This document shows positions 26,274-36,138 of a stretch of DNA of 64,000 bases, in pieces. Under the pieces are notes generated by a model. That model was not told the DNA's origin, did not search any database, and saw only the letters and a list, made by a program, of their open reading frames with translations. The stretch is from CAYJBH01 sp964368815. GTDB lineage: Bacteria; Bacillota; Clostridia; Oscillospirales; Ruminococcaceae. The DNA lies in the NCBI GenBank assembly GCA_964368815.1, contig CAYJDA010000002.1, forward strand, positions 1 through 64,000, read 5' to 3'. Position 1 is the stretch's first letter. Every line of letters begins with the position of its first letter. The position numbers were made by a program, and so were the translations under genes.

Positions 26274-26636
26274 CTAATCAATCACAGCGTCGTTAACACC
26301 AATGTCCTGCATATTAATAGTGCGTTGCTTCATCCTATGTTGCTCCGATGTGGTATGGATAAAATCCTTAATTTCACGAGAGTTTTTAATATGCTGCAAA
26401 ATAAGGGTGGGGTGAGTTACATCGCCGGTATGACACACTATAGTACCAAGACCGAACATCCTCTCAAACAGGCTGGCATTTAGCGTAACATCCTGAATTT
26501 TATACATATAACAATCAGATTCCGTTCGATTTAAAAACCCTTTTTGAATTGTGAGAGTTTCTTCATTCACGGTATAAACAGTGAAGGTAAACGGTAATGC
26601 GAAGAACACCCATCTTTTTCTCTCTCTGTACGGCAT
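26274..26636 (-). CDS. Bacterial PH-domain (bPH) protein
   Basis: A 120-aa protein with a Trp/Phe-rich start (WVFFALPFTFTVYTV) and a pattern like bacterial PH domains of the YdbS type, including IQKGFLNRTESDCYMYKIQDVTL. A longer frame reaches back to 26750 but would overlap cysK; the ATG at 26636 has a strong AAAAGGAGTG site. It lies 13 bases after cysK and is probably co-transcribed. Its function is unknown; domains of this kind often act at the membrane. The 150-base gap downstream holds only a weak 5-base hairpin near 26154-26167. Confidence 0.75.
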   Translation of the reverse strand: MPYRERKRWVFFALPFTFTVYTVNEETLTIQKGFLNRTESDCYMYKIQDVTLNASLFERMFGLGTIVCHTGDVTHPTLILQHIKNSREIKDFIHTTSEQHRMKQRTINMQDIGVNDAVID

Positions 26637-26649
26637 AATTTCACTCCTT

Positions 26650-27558
26650 TTATAATGAAAATAGTTTAGTGCTAAGATATTTTTCACCCCTATCGGGGAA
26701 GATAACAACCATGGTAGCAGATTCACCTGATTTTGCAATGATATCGGCAACAGTTAATGCCGCATACATGGCAGCTCCGCTACTCATTCCAACAAACAGT
26801 CCTTCCTTTTCTACTATATTTCGTGCACATGCAAAGGCAGTTTCACTTTCCACCATAACTCTTCGGTCGATTTTACTGCTGTCATAAAGAGCGGGAACTA
26901 TGGCTTCCTCCATATTCTTAAGCCCCTGAATGTAGTGCCCTTTGATGGGTTGCGCCTCTACTATCTCAATATCGGGATTTTTCTCTTTTAGCCCGGTACC
27001 TACCCCCATAATGGTTCCGGAGGTTCCGATTGAAGAAACGAGATGAGTTAATTCACCTGCCGTTTGCCTATATATCTCGTTTGCTGTTGTTTTATAGTGT
27101 GCAAGTTTATTGTATCTATTGGTAAACTGGTCGGTACAAAAATATTTATCAGCTTCGGTTTCCATTTTATTTTTAACATATCTAATTGCACCATCCGTTC
27201 CTTCGTCCTGAGGAGTTAGTATAATTTTTGCTCCAAACGCGGTTATCATCTGCCGGCGTTCAACCGAAACAGCCTCACTCATAGCGATTTCTACAGGGTA
27301 GCCCAACACCTTGCCGATCATGGCGATTGATATACCGGTGTTACCACTGGTAGCCTCGATAATAGTTTTACCCTTGTGTAAATCTCCTTTTTTCTGAGCC
27401 TCAAACAACATGTGATATGCTATTCGGTCTTTTATGCTTCCTGTTGGGTTAAATCCCTCCACTTTAGCATATATACGTATATTTTTGTGAGGACAAAGAT
27501 GGTTAATTTTAACAAGCGGTGTATTGCCTATTGCACTTAAGATATTTCCATGAACCAT
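26650..27558 (-). CDS. cysK: Cysteine synthase A (O-acetylserine sulfhydrylase)
   Basis: PLP enzyme that makes L-cysteine from O-acetylserine and sulfide. The family start is MVHGNILSAIGNTPLV at 27558, behind an AAAGGA site; a GTG/ATG-type frame extends seven codons further. The PLP lysine is in TGSIKDR near residue 44, the substrate loop is TSGNTG near 70, and the PLP phosphate loop is GTSGT near 170. The length of 302 aa is normal. No cysE is adjacent. The gene lies between the PH-domain gene and the lipid kinase in the same direction. Confidence 0.95.
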   Translation of the reverse strand: MVHGNILSAIGNTPLVKINHLCPHKNIRIYAKVEGFNPTGSIKDRIAYHMLFEAQKKGDLHKGKTIIEATSGNTGISIAMIGKVLGYPVEIAMSEAVSVERRQMITAFGAKIILTPQDEGTDGAIRYVKNKMETEADKYFCTDQFTNRYNKLAHYKTTANEIYRQTAGELTHLVSSIGTSGTIMGVGTGLKEKNPDIEIVEAQPIKGHYIQGLKNMEEAIVPALYDSSKIDRRVMVESETAFACARNIVEKEGLFVGMSSGAAMYAALTVADIIAKSGESATMVVIFPDRGEKYLSTKLFSL

Positions 27559-27582
27559 ACAAATCCTTTCCCGTAACAAGCT

Positions 27583-28482
27583 TTAATTATTTTGATTGAT
27601 TACCTCTATTGCATGATGCACAACCTCAATATCAGCAATCTTATGTGCACCGGCATGTTGCCCATCTATAGTCCAATCAATCTCTTTTTCTGCCTCTATT
27701 TTAACCATAGATGAGGTAAGCACGGTTAAACAGTCTACATCATTGTCGATAGACTCTATCGACAGCAGAACATTAACAATTTTTTGTATATCATTAACGT
27801 TTTGCGGGCGGCTAATAAGCGTAATTTCAAACTTGCCGTCGTCAAGATGTGCAACATCTTTAAACATCTTTCTAAATCCGGCAACCGAAACGGTGTTTGT
27901 AATCATACATATGAAAAATTCACCCTCTATAACACCCTCATCATGGTGTAAACGAATATAAACAGGAGCGAGTCGATGTAAATCCTTTAGCCCTTCTATA
28001 ACATAAGCTACCGGTCCTAAAATCTGCTTGTTATATTGTGGGGTAGAGTAGGTAAGATTGGTAAAAAGTCCAAATGCAGCCGCATACACAAATGCAAGAC
28101 CGTTAAGTCTACCTATATCACAATAGGACCTGTCTCCTTCACATATCATCTTTGCTGCCTGTAACGGCTGTTTAGGCATCCCTATAGTATGGCTGAAATC
28201 GTTGGTAGTACCACTTGGTATTATCCCCAACACAGGTGGTTTTTTTAATATCTGCATTCCGGCAACAACCTCGTTTACCGTTCCATCTCCGCCACAGCAA
28301 ACAATATAGTCGTAGTTCTCTCCGTTGGCCTTTATAAAATCGGTGGCCTCGCCTTGGCTTTGGGTAGGATGAACCTCCACACGAAATCCGTATTCGGTAA
28401 AGAGATTAATTACCGCAAATAGATTATTACCTATTCCGCCTTTCCCAGCACCGGGGTTTATCATCATTAATAGTTTTTTCAT
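27583..28482 (-). CDS. Diacylglycerol/lipid kinase family protein (YegS/BmrU-like)
   Basis: Cytosolic lipid kinase that phosphorylates diacylglycerol or a related lipid. The catalytic-domain motif CCGGDGTVNEVVAGM lies near residue 60 and GIIPSGTTNDFSHT near 90. The start is MKKLLMMINPGAGKG at 28482 with a GGAGAG site; an alternate ATG at 28497 is less likely. At 299 aa it is the usual size. It may recycle diacylglycerol released during lipoteichoic-type polymer synthesis, but nothing next to it proves that. Confidence 0.9.
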   Translation of the reverse strand: MKKLLMMINPGAGKGGIGNNLFAVINLFTEYGFRVEVHPTQSQGEATDFIKANGENYDYIVCCGGDGTVNEVVAGMQILKKPPVLGIIPSGTTNDFSHTIGMPKQPLQAAKMICEGDRSYCDIGRLNGLAFVYAAAFGLFTNLTYSTPQYNKQILGPVAYVIEGLKDLHRLAPVYIRLHHDEGVIEGEFFICMITNTVSVAGFRKMFKDVAHLDDGKFEITLISRPQNVNDIQKIVNVLLSIESIDNDVDCLTVLTSSMVKIEAEKEIDWTIDGQHAGAHKIADIEVVHHAIEVINQNN

Positions 28483-28591
28483 AGCTCTCCAACACATTAA
28501 AAGTGTTATTTAATTATACCAAACTATTATCGGTCACACAAGGCGCAGGAAAAAATCTCACAACTATTTCACCGGATAGTTCTACAAATTA

Positions 28592-30373
28592 CTAAATTCC
28601 CATTAAATTCTCGGCAAAATCTTCAGAATCGAGGGTTAATCCGGGATTATAAAAACGGTCTGCTTTTAATGATTCACCGTATCTATCATATAATAGTTGT
28701 TGTTCGGCGGTAAATCGAATCTTCTTTTCGCCGTGAGTATCTAATCCTCGGCTTAAACTTTCGTGATGATAAAGCTGTGCATATGGTGTGTAAACATTAT
28801 ATAACCCGAGTTTAAGTAGACGCAGGCAAAAATCCACATCATTATAGGCAACAGCAAATTGCTCATCAAGTCCGGAGAGTTGTCGATATAGTCTACGTTT
28901 AACCATTAAACAGGCTCCGGTAACCGCAGAAAAGTTGTTTACACAGCCTATTCTAAACATATATCCACTTTTATCACCGGCAAAATATTTATGGCTGTGT
29001 CCGGCAAAGCCGCCGAGCCCCACAATAACACCGCCGTGTTGAAGTCTGCCGTCAGGATACAAAAGTTTCGCCCCCACTGCACCTACTTCATTTTGACAGG
29101 AAAGGCTAAGCATTTCGCCGAGCCAACCGGGAGATATAACCTCAACATCGTTGTTTAGAAGTAAAATATGTTCACCGGTTGCCGCCATAGCTCCGGTATT
29201 ACAGATTTTTGAAAAGTTAAACGCTCCCTCATATTTTGTAATAATCAAGTTGTCGTAACTTTGCTTTAGATCGTTATAAAGTTCAAAGGTAGCCGGTTGT
29301 TTTGAATTATTTTCCACCAAAATTATTTCAAAGTGGGGATACTCGGTTTTTTGATATATAGAGGTAATACAGCGTTCAAGGTCGTATGCATGGTCACTGG
29401 TTGGAATAATTATCGATACCTTAATTCCACTAACAATCTTATATTTAACATGGCAGGTAGAGGGAAAAAGGCCGGTTTCCACCTCGGCACGAATTCTGCG
29501 CCTATCAAGGCTGTCGGCAACCGCAGCCTCACAACTTTTTTGAACAAATGGTTTCGCTCCGGTTCCGCCCGAGGTAGATCCTGCGTGAACTCTCCAGTAA
29601 TATAGAATTTTTTTAACATGGTGAAAGGTTGCGCCTGCATCGAATGCTCTTAAAATAAGGTCATGATCTTGGCTGCCGTCAAATTCAGGGCGAAGTCCGC
29701 CGAGTTTTTTAAATAAATTGCTTTTTATTGCCGAAAGATGACAGATATAGTTACACGACATGAGGTAATGCGGTGAAAAATCAGGCTTAAAGTGAGCCGT
29801 TAAAGGCATTTTATAGTCGGTACCAAACAACGCCTCATCGGAATAAATGTAGTCGGCATTGGTTTTCTCGTACGCCTTAATGATATGATAAAATGCGTCC
29901 TCCGCTAATATATCATCATGGTCACAAAAGGCAAAAAGTTCGCCCGTGGCAAGGGAAGCGGCGGCATTAGTATTGGCACTTATTCCGCTGTTTTTTATCT
30001 TGATATATCTAACACGTATGTCGTTTAATGAGTTGATGTATTCTCCTACATAGCGATGCTGCGAATCTGAAGCGTCAGCAAAGCATACCTCAAAAAAACG
30101 ATAACTCTGTAAAATTATGCTATCGCAAAGCTGTTCGAGATATCGCTGAGGCGTATTATAAAGAGGAACAAGTAAACTTATTACACCTACATCAATTTGT
30201 TCTCGTTGCTCAACAAGCTCTTCATGGTCGGGCAGAAATCGTCCATACCTACTGCGTGTGCGACGTTTTAAAAACTGGGTAAGTTTTTGCATGGTCATTA
30301 CAAGGCCTTCTTCACGAAGCCCCTTAAAAAACAAGGCAATAAGAGCTTTAATTCTCAGTAGCTTTTGATGCAT
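28592..30373 (-). CDS. Family 2 glycosyltransferase with two catalytic domains
   Basis: 593 aa with two GT2 (GT-A) domains in tandem. The first (about residues 60-280) begins ISLLVPLYN and has the DXD-type motif in FAFCDHDDIL. The second (about 325-560) begins VSIIIPTSD and has LLLNNDVEVISPGWLGEML and FNEVGAVGAKLLYPDG-like features typical of rhamnan or O-antigen transferases. No membrane helix is obvious, so it probably acts at the inner face. Its start shares one base with the ychF stop region (30373). It may add two sugars to a wall glycopolymer. Confidence 0.88.
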   Translation of the reverse strand: MHQKLLRIKALIALFFKGLREEGLVMTMQKLTQFLKRRTRSRYGRFLPDHEELVEQREQIDVGVISLLVPLYNTPQRYLEQLCDSIILQSYRFFEVCFADASDSQHRYVGEYINSLNDIRVRYIKIKNSGISANTNAAASLATGELFAFCDHDDILAEDAFYHIIKAYEKTNADYIYSDEALFGTDYKMPLTAHFKPDFSPHYLMSCNYICHLSAIKSNLFKKLGGLRPEFDGSQDHDLILRAFDAGATFHHVKKILYYWRVHAGSTSGGTGAKPFVQKSCEAAVADSLDRRRIRAEVETGLFPSTCHVKYKIVSGIKVSIIIPTSDHAYDLERCITSIYQKTEYPHFEIILVENNSKQPATFELYNDLKQSYDNLIITKYEGAFNFSKICNTGAMAATGEHILLLNNDVEVISPGWLGEMLSLSCQNEVGAVGAKLLYPDGRLQHGGVIVGLGGFAGHSHKYFAGDKSGYMFRIGCVNNFSAVTGACLMVKRRLYRQLSGLDEQFAVAYNDVDFCLRLLKLGLYNVYTPYAQLYHHESLSRGLDTHGEKKIRFTAEQQLLYDRYGESLKADRFYNPGLTLDSEDFAENLMGI

Positions 30374-31467
30374 TATACGTTAAACCTAAACAGCGTTACA
30401 TCTCCGTCCTGCATAACATATTCTTTACCCTCGCTACGCACCAAGCCTTTTTCTTTAGCAACACTCATACTCTTGCATTCCATTAAAGCATCAAATGCAA
30501 CTATTTCGGCACGAATAAATCCACGTTCAAAGTCGGTGTGGATTTTTCCGGCTGCGCCCGGGGCTTTCGTTCCTTTTTCTATTGTCCATGCTCTTACCTC
30601 CTGCTCACCTGCGGTAAGGTAGCTTATTAAACCAAGAAGGGCATAACTCTCGGTAATAAGAAGGTCGAGTCCGGTAGCTTCTATGCCAAGTTCTTTTAAG
30701 AAATCTGCTTTTTCTTCAAGAGGTAATGCGGCACATTCTGCCTCTAATTTAGCGCAGATGGCAATACATCCGCTACCCTCCTTTGCAGCATGCTCTTTTA
30801 CCGAGGCAAGATAAGGATTTTCCTCGCCGGAAATTAACTCATCTTCCGAGATATTGGCGGCATAAATAATAGGTTTTGCAGAGAGGAGTGGAATGGTGTT
30901 GAAAAATTCTCTCTCATTTTCATTTTGCGGCTCAAAACCTCTGGCGTTTTTTCCCTCCTCAAGATGGGCGCAAAGCCTTTTAAGCATTTCGGCATCTAAC
31001 AAAGCGGATTTATCGCCTTTTGCAACCTTAAGTTTGTTCGATAACCAGCGTTCACACAACTCAAGGTCGGCAAGACAAAGCTCGACATCTATAGTTTCGA
31101 TATCCCTAACAGGGTCGACACTGCCATCCACATGTACAACATCACCTTCGTCGAAACAACGGCATACATGGATAAGTGAATCGACCTCACGAACATGTGA
31201 AAGAAATTTGTTGCCTAACCCCTCTCCCTTTGCCGCGCCACGAACAAGGCCCGCAATATCAACAAATTCGATAACAGCGGGTGTATATTTTTTTGGGTTA
31301 TACATCTCGGCAAGAGCATCAAGCCGAGAATCCGGTACCGGCACTACACCCACATTGGGTTCAATAGTGCAAAATGGGTAGTTAGCAGCCTGTGCTCCCG
31401 CACCGGTTATTGCATTAAAAAGTGTGCTTTTGCCTACATTTGGCAAACCGAGTATTCCGAGCTTCAT
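30373..31467 (-). CDS. ychF: Redox-regulated ATPase YchF/OLA1
   Basis: Ribosome-associated P-loop NTPase of the Obg family with ATP rather than GTP preference. It has GLPNVGKST at residues 6-14, NYPFCTIEPNVGVVPVPD near 35 and DIAGLVRGAAKGEGLGN near 70. The NKxD position reads AANISEDE, as expected for the ATP-preferring YchF clade. A C-terminal TGS-like domain is present. The length of 364 aa is normal. The 288-base gap upstream, toward argS, holds only hairpin repeats. Confidence 0.96.
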   Translation of the reverse strand: MKLGILGLPNVGKSTLFNAITGAGAQAANYPFCTIEPNVGVVPVPDSRLDALAEMYNPKKYTPAVIEFVDIAGLVRGAAKGEGLGNKFLSHVREVDSLIHVCRCFDEGDVVHVDGSVDPVRDIETIDVELCLADLELCERWLSNKLKVAKGDKSALLDAEMLKRLCAHLEEGKNARGFEPQNENEREFFNTIPLLSAKPIIYAANISEDELISGEENPYLASVKEHAAKEGSGCIAICAKLEAECAALPLEEKADFLKELGIEATGLDLLITESYALLGLISYLTAGEQEVRAWTIEKGTKAPGAAGKIHTDFERGFIRAEIVAFDALMECKSMSVAKEKGLVRSEGKEYVMQDGDVTLFRFNV

Positions 31468-31631
31468 TTTTATACTATCCTAATTTAATTATCTTCTATA
31501 TTATTATAGCAAAAAAGTTAATAAGGTTCAAGTAAGATGGCAAAGAATTTCTTATAAGCGGTTATAGCTGAACCACTTTAAAGACAACACAAAAACGGTG
31601 TCGACAAAATTTTGTTTAATAACGAGCAGAA

Positions 31632-31658
31632 GCCCTGTCGAAAATAGTTCGACAGGGC
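31632..31658. repeat. CTGTCGAA-type hairpin in the ychF/argS gap
   Basis: An 11-base perfect stem (31632-31642 with 31648-31658) closes a 5-base loop. Its core (CCCTGTCGAA / TTCGACAGGG) matches the hairpin at 46-69. A palindrome ACAAAATTTTGT lies just before it at 31604-31615. In the 288-base gap 31468-31755 no ORF is supported. It may act as a terminator for argS, though T-runs are weak, or be part of a repeat family. Confidence 0.55.
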
Positions 31659-31755
31659 AAATAATAGTTATCTATATTGCATTTGACTACAACTAAGGCA
31701 AACAAAATTTTAACAGCCGGATTGTACGAGCTTTGAAGCTGTTTTACTATGTGTT

Positions 31756-33441
31756 TTACATGCTGTCAGGAGCCGACACCGAAAGTATGTCGAGCAGCCT
31801 TGCCATAACTCTTTGGGTTGCAATACTAAGCGCAAGCCTGTTTTTAGCGAGTTTTTCTTCTTCGCCTTTTATTCTGCATTCGGTATAGAATTTATGAAAC
31901 GATGCCGCAAGTGAAAGCAGATATTTTGGAATCATAGAAACATCATAGCCGGTAGCCGCAATTTCGATAAGCTCCGGAAGGGAACCTATCTGAACAATAA
32001 GCTGACGTTCTGCTTCGGTAGACAGCAACGAAGCATCTATCTCTTCTGAAATAGCTGGAGTTATACCTTCTTTTGCCAAGTTTGCAACCATGTTTGCAAT
32101 TCTTGCATGAGCATACTGAACATAATAAACAGGATTTTCGCTGTTGGTTTGAACTGCAAGTTCAAGATCAAAATCAAGATGAGTTCCTGACTCTCTCATG
32201 TTAAAAAAGAATCTTGCAGCATCAACGGGAACCTCCTGTAGCAGGGTGGTAAGCGTTATTGCCTTACCGCTACGCTTACTCATCTTAATAGTCTCGCCGC
32301 CCGAAATTAGCCTAACAAATTGGAACAGGATAATTTCAAGGTCATCACCGTTACCTCCTGCCGCCGTTATTGCCGCCTTTAATCGTGCAACATGTCCGTG
32401 GTGGTCGGCCCCCCAAAGGTCGATTGCAGTGTCGAAGCCCCTTGTGTTAAGTTTATTTATGTGGTAGGCAATATCCGCCGCAAGATAGGTTGGTATACCA
32501 TTATTACGAACAAGAACTTCGTCCTTTTCGCCACCGCATTTAGAAAAGGCAAAAAATGTTGCGCCGTCCTGTTCATAGGCAAGACCATTGTCCTTAATTT
32601 TTTGAACACATTCCATTACTGCGCCGCTGTCGTGCAACGTCATTTCGGAGAAAAAATTATCATATTCGATTCGATATTCACCGAGAGCCGACTTAATGTC
32701 CTCAATATTTTTTGGAAGTGCAAATGCAACTAAAACATCCCCTCGCGTTTGCTCATCGGAGTTTAGTAAAATATCCCCCTTTTCTTTAGCAAACTCAACG
32801 GCACGCTCAATTATATCTTCTCCCTTATAACCATCCTCCGGAAAGGGGTGGTCCGGGTTAAATATTTGAAGATATCTCGCCGACAATGAGCTGGCAAACC
32901 TTGCAATTTGGTTGCCGGCATCGTTAATGTAAAACTCCTTTGTAACCTCATACCCCGCCATCTTAAGCAACGCTGCAAGGCTTTCGCCAAGTGCGCCGCC
33001 ACGAGCATTACCAAGGTGCATCGGGCCGGTTGGATTGGCCGAAACAAACTCTACATTAATTTTTTTTCCCTTGCCGGTATCGGTGTTGCCATATCCCTCT
33101 TGGTTGGCATCAACTATAATATCGGTAAAAATGCTGTCGTCACAATAAAAGTTCAAAAATCCGGGCCCGGCAATTTCACAGCGGTTAAAACCATTAGCGG
33201 GTAGCTGCAAATTTTTCTTAATTACAGCTGCAATTTTTACCGGTGCAAGCTTATAAGCCTTGGCTCCACACAGCGCAAGATTAGAGGAAAATTCACCGTT
33301 TTTTTGATCGGCAGGTCGCTCTATGGTAAAGTTAGGCAGAGGTGCTTGTTGCAATTCTCCGTCCTTAACAGCCTTGTCTACGGCCGTGATAAGCATTTCT
33401 TTCAGTTGTTTTTGTGCTGTTATTAATCTATGTCTTAACAT
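31756..33441 (-). CDS. argS: Arginyl-tRNA synthetase
   Basis: Class I synthetase that charges tRNA-Arg. 561 aa. The HIGH-like motif is in NPTGPMHLGNARGGALGE near residue 130, and the KMSKS-like motif is IKMSKRSGKAITL near 370. The C-terminal helical anticodon-binding (DALR) domain follows. The N-terminal extension with NGEFSSNLAL is the usual Add-1 domain for tRNA D-loop binding. It is 11 bases from the DUF1934 gene and probably co-transcribed with it. Confidence 0.96.
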   Translation of the reverse strand: MLRHRLITAQKQLKEMLITAVDKAVKDGELQQAPLPNFTIERPADQKNGEFSSNLALCGAKAYKLAPVKIAAVIKKNLQLPANGFNRCEIAGPGFLNFYCDDSIFTDIIVDANQEGYGNTDTGKGKKINVEFVSANPTGPMHLGNARGGALGESLAALLKMAGYEVTKEFYINDAGNQIARFASSLSARYLQIFNPDHPFPEDGYKGEDIIERAVEFAKEKGDILLNSDEQTRGDVLVAFALPKNIEDIKSALGEYRIEYDNFFSEMTLHDSGAVMECVQKIKDNGLAYEQDGATFFAFSKCGGEKDEVLVRNNGIPTYLAADIAYHINKLNTRGFDTAIDLWGADHHGHVARLKAAITAAGGNGDDLEIILFQFVRLISGGETIKMSKRSGKAITLTTLLQEVPVDAARFFFNMRESGTHLDFDLELAVQTNSENPVYYVQYAHARIANMVANLAKEGITPAISEEIDASLLSTEAERQLIVQIGSLPELIEIAATGYDVSMIPKYLLSLAASFHKFYTECRIKGEEEKLAKNRLALSIATQRVMARLLDILSVSAPDSM

Positions 33442-33452
33442 TCCTACCCCGT

Positions 33453-33896
33453 TTATTGCGTATCGTCGTTATTTTTTGTTTGTTTAACAGTTATATCTAC
33501 CGTGTTACTGCTGATATTGTTGGAGTTTACATCAACATCATAGCAGAAAAGTAATCTTCCTCCCTCATCGTTAAGGGTGTTTATTATATTATTTCCGCTT
33601 ATTCCAAGCGAAAGCGCACCAAATCCCGTTTCATAGTGGCAGATATGCCTTTTGCCGGATTCGATGCTAAGTTGAGAATTAGCTTTGCCAAACCTAATCA
33701 TGGTAACTATACCAGTTTTATCAACCTTAACGGTGGTGGTGCTACCGTCATAACCGGTGGCCTCGGTCTCTTTATAGGTTATAAAGTAGTTGCCGTTTTT
33801 AAGCCGATAGCTGCCTCTGGTCATCAGGGTTACGGTATTTTCATCGTCGGGTGTTTTCTGTGTCCCTTCGATTTTAATCATATAATCTTCGTTCAT
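33453..33896 (-). CDS. DUF1934 domain-containing protein
   Basis: 147 aa of mostly beta-strand sequence with a start MNEDYMIKIEGTQ and the YFITYKETEATGYDGSTTTVKV core of the DUF1934 (YwiB-like) family, which has a calycin-like barrel. It is frequently found next to argS in Firmicutes, as here. The molecular function is not known. Confidence 0.85.
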   Translation of the reverse strand: MNEDYMIKIEGTQKTPDDENTVTLMTRGSYRLKNGNYFITYKETEATGYDGSTTTVKVDKTGIVTMIRFGKANSQLSIESGKRHICHYETGFGALSLGISGNNIINTLNDEGGRLLFCYDVDVNSNNISSNTVDITVKQTKNNDDTQ

Positions 33897-33930
33897 CTAT
33901 TAAATTGTCCTTTCGATGCGAAAAACCTGG

Positions 33931-34728
33931 TCATATTTCATCAACACTAACGGTTAACGGTGTGATTTCGTGTCCGATAAAGAGCTTTGCAAGTTCGGCA
34001 AAATGCTGCGGCAAATCCGAAACAAGATAGCTTATGTTTCCATTTGTAGTTCTGTTTGCAGTCATGTTATTTTCGGCAAGATAATTTGCAGTATACCCCG
34101 CCGCTTCAGCTCCACTATCAATTAAGGTGACCCCTTTTGCTACTTTTGAAAGAATTGGTGCTAGGAGTGGATAATGGGTACAGCCCAAAATTAAGGTATC
34201 GATATCCTTTTGAAGTAAAGGGTTTAGATACTGTTCGGCAACTAAGCGAGTAACCTCGTTGTCCGGCTGAACAAAACCTGCTTCAACCAACGGAACAAAT
34301 AGCGGACAGGCAGCCTCTATCGCCTCGGCAGAATATTTTTTTAGCTCCATGTTGTAAGCCTGCGAATTGATGGTTGCGGAGGTTGCAATAACTCCAATTT
34401 TTTTATTTTTAGTTGCCTTTGCCGCTGCTAAAACCGCCGGCTCTATAACGCCGCGAATGGGCATATCCATTGTAAGCTTGTTGACATCAACTACCGAGGA
34501 AACAGTACCACAGGCAATCAAAACATATTTAATGTCGTATCTTTTAAGTACTGCTATGTCTGAAAGGGCAAATTTATGTATAATTTCTCGGCTTCGACTT
34601 CCATATGGAACCCTTGCTGTATCGCCAAAGTAGATTATATCCTCGTTTGGCATTAATTTATGAAGAACTCGCAATGCCGACAGCCCTCCGAGACCGCTGT
34701 CGAACACCCCAATCGGACGGTTATCCAT
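33931..34728 (-). CDS. murI: Glutamate racemase
   Basis: Makes D-glutamate for peptidoglycan. 265 aa. It begins MDNRPIGVFDSGLGGLSALR. The two catalytic cysteines lie in IACGTVSSV near residue 73 and GCTHYPLL near 185. It overlaps ddl by 8 bases at 34721-34728, so two wall-precursor genes are coupled. Confidence 0.96.
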   Translation of the reverse strand: MDNRPIGVFDSGLGGLSALRVLHKLMPNEDIIYFGDTARVPYGSRSREIIHKFALSDIAVLKRYDIKYVLIACGTVSSVVDVNKLTMDMPIRGVIEPAVLAAAKATKNKKIGVIATSATINSQAYNMELKKYSAEAIEAACPLFVPLVEAGFVQPDNEVTRLVAEQYLNPLLQKDIDTLILGCTHYPLLAPILSKVAKGVTLIDSGAEAAGYTANYLAENNMTANRTTNGNISYLVSDLPQHFAELAKLFIGHEITPLTVSVDEI

Positions 34729-35794
34729 GTTGCTCCTTTAGGGCAAGGTCTATAAGTTGCGATAAGAGCGCCTTGTTTCCTATGCCGCTGTATTCCATCA
34801 GTTTAGGGTACATGCTGATACTTGTAAATCCGGGTAGAGTATTTATCTCGTTTAGAAGAACTTTTCCGTCCGAGTGTCGTAAAAAAAAGTCCACCCTAGC
34901 AAGACCTTTACAGTCCAAAACGTTAAAAACTTTTACCGCATAGTTCTGTATCTGCTTGCAAACTTCGTCCGAAATCCTTGCGGGTATATATTGTTCGGGG
35001 TTGTCGTTACTGTATTTATCATCATAGCTATAAAAGCTATCTCCCGGAACAATTTCGCCTATAGCCGAGGCAAAGGTAGGGGTTGTACCGAGTACGGCGC
35101 ATTCCAACTCAATACCGTCAACACCCTCCTCTAACAAAATTTTGTTATCATGTGCGGCGGCAGTTAGCAGGGCAGACAACAACTCCTCCCTATCGGTAAC
35201 ACGATTTACGCCAACCGATGAGCCAGCACAGGCAGGCTTAACAAAAAGAGGGAATTTAAGGTTGTTGATTATCTCGTTAATTTTTTCCTCCGACAATGGG
35301 AGCTCGCAACGAGTAACTAACATATATTTACAGTGAGGTATTCCTGCCTTTTCGGTTAAAACATTTGTTATGTATTTATCCATACAGGCGGCTGAGGAGA
35401 TTGTTTTCGAGCCAACAAACGGTATTCCCGCCATGCTAAGCAGTCCCTGAAGTGTTCCGTCCTCGCCATTTTTTCCATGTATTATAGGAAAAACAACGTC
35501 AATCTTTTGTCGGTGATACGTTCCGGCCTCATCACAGATAAAAATTCCACCGTGGGAACTATCCGGAGAAATAAAGGCAGGTAGGCAATCCGAGAAAAAC
35601 TCCCAGCTACCGTCTGTTAACATATCTGTTCCATCGGGGTAGTATAACCAGTGTCCCTTTTTTGTTATACCAATTTTAACGACTTCAAAGCGGGTGGTGT
35701 CAATATTTTCTATTATCATTTTTGCCGAGCGACAGGAAACTTCGTGTTCTGAAGACGCACCGCCAAATAAAACCAAAACTCTTTTTTTAGACAT
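34721..35794 (-). CDS. ddl: D-alanine--D-alanine ligase
   Basis: Joins two D-Ala to form the dipeptide at the end of the peptidoglycan stem. ATP-grasp enzyme of 357 aa, with LFGGASSEHEVSCRSA at the N-terminus, IIHGKNGEDGTLQGLL near 110, FVKPACAGSSVGVNRV near 190 and LLNEINTLPGFTSISMYP near 315. The omega-loop region ends with Tyr-type residues usual for D-Ala rather than D-Lac ligases, though specificity is not certain. It precedes murI in the same transcript. Confidence 0.95.
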   Translation of the reverse strand: MSKKRVLVLFGGASSEHEVSCRSAKMIIENIDTTRFEVVKIGITKKGHWLYYPDGTDMLTDGSWEFFSDCLPAFISPDSSHGGIFICDEAGTYHRQKIDVVFPIIHGKNGEDGTLQGLLSMAGIPFVGSKTISSAACMDKYITNVLTEKAGIPHCKYMLVTRCELPLSEEKINEIINNLKFPLFVKPACAGSSVGVNRVTDREELLSALLTAAAHDNKILLEEGVDGIELECAVLGTTPTFASAIGEIVPGDSFYSYDDKYSNDNPEQYIPARISDEVCKQIQNYAVKVFNVLDCKGLARVDFFLRHSDGKVLLNEINTLPGFTSISMYPKLMEYSGIGNKALLSQLIDLALKEQHG

Positions 35795-35840
35795 TTTTAT
35801 CTCTCACATTAATAGACTGTGTTAAATTGTATACTTTTAG

Positions 35841-36098
35841 TTAATAAAATATTCCACTAAATAAACCGAATAGCTGAGATATAAATCTTGGAATTATCAT
35901 TATATAATATATACTTGTAAAAATAATACCGCAACCCAGAGCACAAATTATAACAATAAGCACATTGCGCAAAAAAATGTTGGTACCAAATTTTTTATAA
36001 GCAAACAATACCACGAAAACAGCTATCAGAAGGCGCCAAAAAATTTCAGAAAACCAATATCCAAGTAATCCAAATGTAGTTAAACCTATCAGTTCCAC
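35841..36098 (-). CDS. Small hypothetical membrane protein
   Basis: 85 aa with about three hydrophobic helices (near residues 8-35, 45-65 and 68-84). It is not recognised. A good ORF with ATG and moderate codon use lies between the SGNH gene and ddl, co-directional. The ribosome site is AAGGAATT about 8 bases upstream. It could be a small accessory of the surface-polymer cluster, which is only inference. Confidence 0.6.
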   Translation of the reverse strand: MELIGLTTFGLLGYWFSEIFWRLLIAVFVVLFAYKKFGTNIFLRNVLIVIICALGCGIIFTSIYYIMIIPRFISQLFGLFSGIFY

Positions 36099-36138
36099 CT
36101 AAATTCCTTTCAATGCGCTTCAGATTATTAAAGTATAG

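Noticed and set aside
26650..27558. S-box or T-box leader for cysK
   Set aside because: Only 24 bases separate cysK from the upstream lipid-kinase gene.
31468..31755. Riboswitch or T-box ahead of ychF or behind argS
   Set aside because: No specifier loop, T-box sequence or known aptamer core could be found, only hairpin repeats; argS is read in the wrong direction for a leader here.
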